From positions 17,842,099-17,906,098 of the forward strand of contig OW285193.1 of assembly GCA_935421135.1 (NCBI GenBank): a stretch of 64,000 nucleotides of DNA, in the 5' to 3' direction. The first letter of the stretch is position 1, and every line of letters starts with the position of its first letter. Shown piece after piece: positions 55,901 through 64,000 of the stretch. This stretch comes from Bugulina stolonifera (taxonomy: Eukaryota; Bryozoa; Gymnolaemata; Cheilostomatida; Bugulidae). Under the pieces are notes generated by a model. It was not told the DNA's origin and made no database searches. It saw only the letters and a list, made by a program, of their open reading frames with translations. Made by a program: the position numbers and the translations under genes.

Positions 55901-58900
55901 AGGTTGCTGGTCCAAGCTACTATAAACTTACTTTGACATTTCGGGATTGACTTAACACGCTGTTATCAATCAAACGATCGCTAGATTAAAGGGAAATTTT
56001 ACTATCAGCAGTCACTCAGCAACCAGTAAACCTATTTCAATTGCGAAAACTGCCGTGTCTTCAGCAAAACTAGTCAATTACCATGAGGGTACACGCCTGC
56101 TGACAGTGTACCCACTAAAATTGAGGTGGGTACACGCCGTATACTCCCGTATAACCACAATTCGAACACTGATTCTACACCTACTTGCCAATGAAAACTG
56201 TGTAAAATGGCACTCCATCATTTATTTACATAGATAATAATCATAATTTTACAATTTTACATTTTTAGCAAATTAAGGATATTATACAATCCACAGAGTA
56301 GTAGTATTAATAACAAAATACACAATTTATATTACAGGTTGTGACCCGGAATTTTTTAATAGCATCTGCATTCTTTGCATTAATAACTGGTTTATATACA
56401 CAATACGAGATGCAAACCAGATATGCAGGCAGGGTTGCCTGAGTGCGAGCACCGAGTAGCCGTTCAGCCTGAGAAACACCTGCCCATGTTTAGAGCAGTA
56501 ACATCAAACCGCCTCCCTCACAACTTTGATAAGCTGATGTAATGGCCCAGTTAAATATTAACGGAATTTCAATTCGCAACAAATATGTGAATTCTACTTG
56601 ATCACCTAGTGTTGACCCCAAACAGACTTAAGAAAGTCTGTTGAATTAATTGTTTGCAAAAGAAAAGGAATGTGTGAAGGGACTAAAATATATTGATTTG
56701 AAGGTAAAAATATTACCTAAATGTAGCATATAAGTTTCAAGAGAAATTGTGTGCTATATTTACCCATCATCAGGTGTTAGCTGAACAGGTTCACTTGTAA
56801 ACTGAGGGTCAAAATGTTCCAAATCCCTGTCATTTTGCACGCTAGGTTTGTAGGGAGGTGTGATTTGACGTCTCTCTAAAAGCTCCCAGTCAATAGAACG
56901 GAAAAATGGATGACTTTGTATGTCAGCAAAGCCAGTTTGAGGGTGGCAACCCAACCTGTCTTCTGATGCCTATAAAACAGTAAAAAAAACAGTGAGCAGA
57001 ATTCACACGTTGATTTCATGTATGCACAAGCTAAAGAAAACATGTTATCATATATGTGAGAAGTTCAGATGATCTGAGAAAACATGCAAACGCAGTTTCA
57101 GTTTTTAATCTGTTGATCTATTACATCATAGTTTTCTACAAAATTTCCCAGCTAAACGCTAGTGAAACAAGGAACTAGTCCAAGGTTTCGATTCTCAGAG
57201 CTGAGCAGTCGGTCATAAGCTTGCCCAGAGTCCTAACAGAGGGCTTGCAGCTGACCTACTAAATGTCTAAAATATTTGATACTTTTCCCACCCCTCTCTG
57301 CCTTCTGGAGAAGGGCGAGTACCTATTTAGCAACGGCATGTAGGGTATTTGTTTTGACAGAGAAAGTATATTTAGGCTCCAACCAACTGACAACAGTCTC
57401 AAGATGAACTGATTCCATGAAATCCATCAACAGCAGTAAACAGAGAGTGAACAGATCGCACTAATAAAATATACTCCAAAATCCCCAATCCACTGGCCCA
57501 ATCCTCATTGCACAGCATTATGACAAATAGAAAATGGGTACATATTATAGGTGGTACCCTGCACCCAGATACAATGGTTTCTCCAAGCAATTATGCAATT
57601 TATACCACACATCACTAGAGTATGCTATTGGTGATAAGGTGGGATTAGTCAAATGAGTACTTTATACCACCAACAGACTAATCTACAATGTATCTGTTAC
57701 CAAAGCTCAACAAACGAAAACAGACAAACTATGCAAAATATTATCTGACCAAAAATTGTTGCTTCTCCAGTATCACCAGGAAGTCACTTTTCCAACACAA
57801 CCAAAAGCGTAAAGTAGCATACTAAAATTTTAGTCGTTTATCTGCATTTGAAGCTTAGATTCACTTATACTGCTATAAGTTGACCCAATAAACCTACAAG
57901 TTATATAAATTTTTATGTGACGTAATGTAATTTACTCTATATAGATGGACACACGCTGAAATTTGTTTGAAATGAGCTTCCATGTGGATATTATATTGTA
58001 TCAATTACCTGTAGTCCAATACTAATTACACCCATGAAGGAGCTGCAAAGATACAGTTAAATAGTACATCAATATTTTTTACTAAATCAACCTGCAATCA
58101 CTTTTCTCCAATCAATAGCGAATGAAAGGCTAAAGATAAATTGAACGTGATAATAATCAAATTTTATTGAGTGAGTTAGTGCCTTGTCCTAGAAATTCTT
58201 CTCAAGAGATTTGGCATTCAATAGGAGTTAGAAACGCATATCGGCAGCTGTCACCGCCCCGGGCAAGGTGAAAAGAGAACTGCAGCTCTCTATCGAGAGC
58301 TAGTGGTAATTTCTCACTCTTTAGCTCAGCCCAGTATCCTGCTATCTGGAATTTAGAATGTGCAGGGAATAAATAATATGCATGTTGTATCAGAGGAAGG
58401 GGATGTCTAACTATGGCTACTTGTTTTATATAACAAATATATGGAACTGATAACTTTTCCAATGACATCAGTTAGTGCTTATCAACCTTCTAGAATTTAG
58501 TGAAGAATGGGTAAGCACATGATACGAGGTAGTTTCAGTATAGAGCAAGATATTGTATTTTTAGCCTAGTAGGCTACTGAATTTCATTATCTTCACTGGC
58601 ATAGCCACTGGATATCCATTATCTTGATTATTAGATCATTGTTATGCTATGTTATGCTGTTGACTAGTAACGAAACTGTCTCAAGTGGTTCAAGATGGAA
58701 GACTGATCAGTAATCTACCCATTCCTGAAATTAAAATTATTTTCATATTGATATTGGGCTAACTAAACAGTGTTTATTTGTAGCAATAATAATTACCTGT
58801 CTTAACACCAGCAACAATAAATAAACTTGTACATCATTTGAAAGAGAATCGCTATATCCCATAACAATAAATGTTAGGTTTCATTTTTAAAATTTAAATA

Positions 58901-61900
58901 ATCATGCTTCATACACAAAAGTTTGTCTTTTATGAATTCTTGCACACAGCCCACCAACGACTAGTTGGTGCTGACAAATTCTAAACACTGTTAGCAGTTG
59001 TAGGGATTGTCTATGTAGGTAGTGAAGTTCAACTATCAATAATATATTCAACAGTGAGAGTCTGTCACCTCACGCCAATCAAAACTCAACCAATTTAAAT
59101 TTTGGCAGGCACCCTATCAACTACGAATACTTGGCTGGACGTTTGACTCACCACATTTCCTTTCCAGGTGTTCAGACTACTGTAAGGAGTATCAGGCTAC
59201 GTAATCTACCAACTCATTACCATCTGTATAGCATTATGTAATACTTTAGTAGTTGGAATCCATCCAATATTAGAATTTTGAATAATAGAGATACCATTTT
59301 AAATGTGAAATGCCAGGCAAATTGCAATAAAATAAACTAATGATTTATGCATTTGAATATCTTGTGAAATTTTAACGATTTAAATACATTTAAATACGTC
59401 AAACACAAAACATTCCTTATTACTCTTCACAGATGAAGTTAACCAGATTTCGCCGCATCACAATATTAGTGTTTTGCAATATTTAATCCAAGGTATATCA
59501 TGGTTTACATGATAAGACTTCTCTGTTGTATTTTAGACGTTTTAGCGGACTTTGTTACTCTTTGCCAGACATACTAAGCAGGGAATGAGAATTACTCCAT
59601 CTCCTATCTCTAGGTTATGGAATTTTTTACTGGGAGAAAGCAGACAGGGAAGAAAGTGGGAAAGACCATTGGTTCACGCTAGATCCTGGAAACCAGTGAA
59701 GCCAGACTCTCAATTTGCATTATGTAGATAATGTGCCAAAGGGTACACGCAATACAAATTCCATTCACTTCTTTGGTCAGTATTAACCATGTAATATAAT
59801 ATTATATTGATGGTAATTAATAGTGCACTGTTTACTGCAGTTTGGTCTAGAATAGAATGATGGCCATGGGTGGAGGTGGACATTCAAAACAGAGTTATTC
59901 ATAACCATTAATATTCCATTAGCTTAATTGTTAGTGTTGTTTACCACCACAAACCCCACAATTCTCTACTACTTCAATCAGCTATTTTTCAATCAAAACA
60001 TGCCAGTCTAGAAACCCATAAAAGGTGGCACAGGAGTTGATTAGGAAATACCAGTGACCAGTTCGTATCTACTAGTCACTGAGTTCAAGAAACAAGCCAA
60101 CTGATAGTATCCAGCATAGAAGTGGATGGAGCCAGCTCAGCGGCGATGCTCCTTAAAATTCAGTAAATTTTATAATTTTCTTTACTTGTGTGGATATTCC
60201 CAATTAACAAACTCGAAATCTGTGAGCGTCATTTTAGTAGGAACGATTTATCTGTTGAACATTAATATGCATCCATAGCGCATACAGTCGTGTTGAAAGC
60301 AAGGAACACAATGGCTCAGAAACAAATAACAGATTCAACTAGAAAATGTACTGTCAATAGAACTGGAATAAATTTTGCTAACAAAGGCTGTATTGGTAAT
60401 GTATGCACAGGGTATGCAAATCTAGGTAGATGCCTGATATGGGAGAGTTGATTCTAGCACCTGTCACTGCTAGTCTGTCTGTCTGTCTGTCTGTCCGTCT
60501 GTCTGTCAGCAACAGCCAGCAGCATAGAGGAAGTTGGTGAAGTGGAAATGACTGAGGGATATCAACACGCTATTGTCCTGTTTGCATAACTAGGGAGTTG
60601 TATTATAGGAGAAACTAGCAGACCATCACCTATCGTCATTATTTTGGATATCAGTTTGAATGTTGCATAATGTGACACTTTGCCATAAAATACCTCAGCC
60701 AGTAAATTTGACACAGAATTACTAGCCGTGGTGTTCCCAAGCAAGCCTTCTACTGTTGGCATTATTATCCCTGTCTAGTGACTAGACAAGTAGTCATGTT
60801 GGCACACATATTAACTGCTCTATCATCCACTACCATTATGCTTGCTGCCAGCCACCTTCAGCTGTCAAAAACTTGCAAAGTGTACAAGTACATGGTTAGT
60901 AGTTTTGAATGCCATTGATATGATGAGGGTATCCAAGTATAGGTTGGGGACTACAGAATTTCCCCATATCCAGCATCTGGTAGAGTTATAAATGTGTGCA
61001 CTAGGGTGCCTGGAAAGAATAATGCTGTCTTCATTAGAATTTACCCAACAGCTACTATTGCAACATAGATAAACTGAGCATTCCAATTCCCAAAATAGTA
61101 GCAAACAGACAACATTTCTGCTAAGCTGAACTGGACCCAAGCTCAAACTGACCCAAGCTCAAACTGACCCAAGCTCAAACTGACTCAAGCTCAAACTGAC
61201 TCTAGCCGAACAAACAGGGCTTGGCGCTCCAATTGTACCAAAAACAAGCTGGTACCAAATAACCAAAGCAATCCTCCAATACCACGGAACATGACTAGCA
61301 GGCTAATGGTTGAACTTGAAATTCTAAAGGAGGCTAATACGAGATTGCACAGACTCGGAGAGAGGAGGGAGATACTCGTTTGGCTCACCTTGTTAAGGAA
61401 TCCCTTGAGTACACTTCCTGCCTTCACTGATAAAGATCTGGGAATGCGAATAGTTTTCTCCAAAATAACTGTAACAAGAAGCAGTCGCATTATTATTCAC
61501 AAACTCTATACTCTATGCCAAAACATGTGGAAATAAGAGAAATTAAGACCTGGACATACGCACACGCTAGTATTTACTATGTTAATATTTAACGGAATAC
61601 TGGTGGCGGTATAAATCTCATAGCACATCTTACTGCTCTCTTTCTATTAGTAGGCATTGGTATTATGCAACTTTGAGAGAGAGAGTGGACGATTTCAAAG
61701 TAGTAACATCTATAACTATAATATCTGACTAGACTTGCCTAAATGGTGGTACACACTGACTGGTACAGCTACCTCGTTGCATCATTGAGTATCCAGTGAT
61801 ACTACTGCATACTCATTATAATACTCAAACTTTTCAATTAAATGTGAAAATTTTCAATTTGCGATAGCTTGGCACGCTGCCAGTTAGAGAGTATTTCTGC

Positions 61901-62463
61901 CTTGGATAGAGAACAGGATACAATTATCAGTTGCCAGGGCAGAGTAACCTGAGGCTATGAAATGTCACCGAGGGGAGTAGTCACTTGGGATAGGCAATTA
62001 TTTAACAGTTTTGTTCTACGTGTATTATTGTGATATCAGGATGACCTGCATGCCATCTGCCGAGAGCGGTGACTACAGCATAGGCCTCTACACCTTGCGA
62101 AGGACAAACATGCACGTGACGACAGATTACATAGTCCAATTAATACGCAAACAATAAAACTATGACCTTAGGAAGGAAAATAGCCTGAAGGCTAGTGCGG
62201 ACGCATGCACTCAAACTTGATCAAAACAAAAGATTATTTTGATTTGAAATGGTGCCATTCTCAGTCAAGTAACGACAGCAATGACTGAATAACAACACTT
62301 ATGACTATTAGATGCCTTCTCTTACCTTGGAACAAATAATCCTCTGTGTTCTGATCGGGGTTGTCTGCATTGCCAACTATATCAAAAGGGGAGCGGCCAG
62401 CCAACATCTCAAACATCAGTACTCCGAGAGCCCACCAATCTACTGAGAAATCGTACTCCTCAC
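52977..62463 (-). CDS. PRKCI: Atypical protein kinase C (iota/zeta type), last four exons
   Basis: Polarity kinase of the Par3/Par6 complex. Exons 62326-62463, 61389-61468, 56764-56969 and 52977-53064 join in phase. They encode the C-lobe from [20 protein letters not shown] (APE+SVDWW region) through [52 protein letters not shown] and the turn motif VQLTPDDG. The end is the hydrophobic motif [17 protein letters not shown], with Glu in place of the phospho-site as in atypical PKCs, then SSEEPV and stop. The PB1, C1, N-lobe, DFG and activation-loop exons are not in the window and must lie beyond 64000. The vertebrate symbol is a family label: PRKCI and PRKCZ cannot be told apart here. Confidence 0.93.
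54115..54290 (-). mobile_element. tRNA-derived SINE (copy 3), nested in the hAT element
   Basis: The minus strand reads GTACTGGTGTTGTGGCAATG (A-box-like), GGCGATTAGGCACTGTAGAG, and CATTGGTTCAAACCCCAGTC (B-box GGTTCAAACC). It has the same architecture as 19270-19445, then a tail through GACAGCTCCCACCGATAAATT. Confidence 0.7.
54598..54690. repeat. 26-bp repeat, ~3.5 copies
   Basis: GGCAGCATGCAAGTACACTA followed by ATA repeats with single-base changes. It lies inside the 53293-56171 element. Confidence 0.85.
60473..60508. repeat. (TCTG)n microsatellite
   Basis: About nine TCTG units with one TCCG, in an aPKC intron. Confidence 0.9.
61135..61204. repeat. 16-bp minisatellite in an aPKC intron
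   Basis: Four-plus units of ACCCAAGCTCAAACTG, about 185 bp from the donor of exon 61389-61468. Confidence 0.85.
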
Positions 62464-63161
62464 CTGTAAATAGAGGCTTACACCATTAATAGCATCGCAT
62501 AAGGTGGGAGATTAACCTACAAGGAGGTAAATTCATACAACTTGTTTATGTTTATATTAACTCCTGTCTATTACTCATAACAGGCGCCAAAGTGCATTTT
62601 TATCACAACAATTTGATGAAATGAATTGATGTTTTTTACAAGATCACAGTGAGCGATTCCGTACAACCTCAAGTATAATTGTAATAATTCCAATTATTAC
62701 TGTCCACAAAAATAATATATTTGCATATAAATTATATATATCGTAGTTAAGGCAAGCAACGCCATCAGCATCTCAAAGACTAGTAGTACTAACACCATAG
62801 ATGGTACAGTGCTCATTCCAAGACAAAAACAGTTGGATAGTGATTATATTGAGGTAGTAAAAAAATTATATACACAATAAGATGTAAAAAACTGATTATC
62901 AAAGTATTGCACAACTTTGTGATAATAGAGTGGGGATAGAAGTACGTATATAGCAGGAAGGTAGGCTTCTGTCTGTTTGGAATGGAGGAGAGTATGTTTA
63001 CTTGGAAGGGTAGTGTAGACCTTGCAACAGTACACAGACTAAACAACTAGAGTTATAATAATACCTAGGATAGTCGAGCTGACTTCCGGATCAAATGTAC
63101 TAATTCATGTTTGACTGTTAGTAGAGCACACTAGTTTGACCAGACCTGGTTCAATGCATAT

Positions 63162-63245
63162 GACAGTCCAGCAACATATAGCAGAGTGAACACATAATGT
63201 AGTGACAGTCCAGCAGCATATAACAGAGTGAACACATAATGTAGT
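63162..63245. repeat. Two-copy 42-bp direct repeat
   Basis: GACAGTCCAGCAACATATAG, then CAGAGTGAACACATAATGTAGT, repeated once with two changes. Confidence 0.9.
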
Positions 63246-63834
63246 AAACTTCTGCCAAGTTTGACCAAAAAAGGCCATACTAATAATCGCTCATGTACCC
63301 AGTTGTTATACTAAACTAAATAATAGAATGTATTTATCTATCTCACAGGTGAGAGAAATAGACATCCTAACCAGACTAATGAGGATAGAGCCTTCAAGAT
63401 CCTAGATATTTGGAGTAAATAGTCAACTGAAAACTGGTTATGAAAAATAAATACTATCGTATATATATGTATCAGAGAGCTGGTTCTTGCTTTAGTTTTG
63501 CTGAGTTGAGCTTTCCTAGAGAAGTAGTCAATTTGACTGTAAATACCCCATTGTTATTCATAAGTAGAACTACCTGTATTGGAGGATAGTAGGAGATATG
63601 AATGCACTGAGATATCTGGACAGGGGAGGTTGATTTATGGTTTAGTTGATGATATCCAGATGTGAATACATAAATATTACCATCTCTCTGATAACTCATT
63701 AATATAGACATAAATCACAGGAGATGTGCCATGTAGGGGTATAATATATCATAGGATCACCAGTAGGCTGGGTTATTTCCATACAGCAACACTATTGATC
63801 AATACTAGCCTATACTCTTTGTTTTGTTTTGTTT

Positions 63835-64000
63835 CTGTCGAGCCACTTGGCCATCCTATTTAACAGACCTCAGAAGTTCGAAACGTGTATGAGCGACAGG
63901 AGCTGGGCTCCGAGTGGAAGAGCTCACCTTCCACAACAGGAGTGCATGGTCAGTGACCACTACATCAACCTGCCACCCCAATGTGGTCACATACCCCGCC
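63835..64000 (-). mobile_element. Possible second type of tRNA-like SINE, cut by the window edge
   Basis: The minus strand has GGTTGATGTAGTGGTCACTG (A-box-like) and, about 80 bp later, ACGTTTCGAACTTC (B-box-like), in a locally GC-richer block. It differs in sequence from the 19270 and 54115 copies. The spacing is longer than in a tRNA and the end is missing. Confidence 0.35.

Larger units (their letters stand above)
53293..56171. mobile_element. 2.9-kb hAT-like element in an aPKC intron
   Basis: The left end CAGTGTTCGAAGTGG and right end CCACAATTCGAACACTG are inverted repeats with one mismatch. They are flanked on both sides by the 8-bp duplication ATTCTACA (53285-53292 and 56172-56179). GAGGTGGGTACAC occurs near both ends as a subterminal repeat. 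A SINE is nested at 54115-54290. The inside is extremely AT-rich (55000-55700) and no transposase could be read. A minus-strand frame at 54303-54497 is unexplained. Confidence 0.82.
62464..64000. other. Part of an aPKC intron running off the window
   Basis: The aPKC exon at 62326-62463 starts mid-domain, so the gene must continue upstream. I found no further kinase exon before the right edge. The stretch holds a two-copy 42-bp repeat and a SINE-like sequence at the very end. Confidence 0.6.

Noticed and set aside
56430..56490. GC-richer GCGAGCACCGAGTAGCC stretch that resembles an RNA-gene box
   Set aside because: No tRNA or snRNA fold or promoter elements could be assembled around it.

Overview
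The window is a 64 kb piece of an AT-rich, intron-rich animal nuclear genome. Every multi-exon gene was read by joining exons across GT..AG boundaries in a consistent reading phase. A Ski-family co-repressor (Ski/Sno/Dac domain plus Ski-type SAND-like domain), an atypical PKC, NPRL2, AFG2A (SPATA5) and mitochondrial D-2-hydroxyglutarate dehydrogenase (D2HGDH) point to a metazoan. Small introns, dense MITE/hAT content and divergent proteins suggest an early-branching animal such as a sponge, but that is inference.

Layout, left to right. 1-7763: sparse region with the last two exons of a minus-strand SH3-like gene, a decayed LINE reverse transcriptase, a Ty3/Gypsy-like relic and degenerate satellites. 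7764-15392 (-): complete AFG2A, a double-AAA+ ATPase, with a C2H2-like N-terminus and minisatellites in three introns. 15339-30717: a tandem segmental duplication of about 7.5 kb. Each unit holds the 5' end of AFG2A (complete only at the left), the intergenic region and a full ten-exon D2HGDH gene (17857-23069 and 25984-30671, both -). 33207-36278 (-): a seven-exon, 278-residue protein I do not recognise. 39598-40821 (+): NPRL2, whose coding region has no introns. 43979-51650 (-): a compact Ski homologue. 52977-62463 (-): the last four exons of atypical PKC (iota/zeta type); the rest of that gene lies beyond the right edge.

Mobile DNA is unusually readable. Four hAT-type elements have identifiable ends and 8-bp target duplications (23387-24199, 37539-38138, 48266-49508, 53293-56171). 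One has its empty site preserved in the paired duplicate. There are also hairpin MITEs, tRNA-derived SINE copies and a 67-bp perfect palindrome.

The strongest observation is in AFG2A. A 19-copy, 30-bp minisatellite starts exactly at a 5' splice site in the D2 ATPase domain. Every unit carries its own copy of that splice donor, and the whole array is open in the AFG2A reading frame. This makes a ladder of alternative donors, each adding 10 residues just before pore loop 1. The second is the diverging D2HGDH pair, in which one copy has lost an ancestral splice acceptor and gained a new one 6 nt away, in frame. The genes do not form one pathway; the only functional grouping is housekeeping (AFG2A, D2HGDH, NPRL2) against metazoan signalling and polarity (Ski, aPKC).
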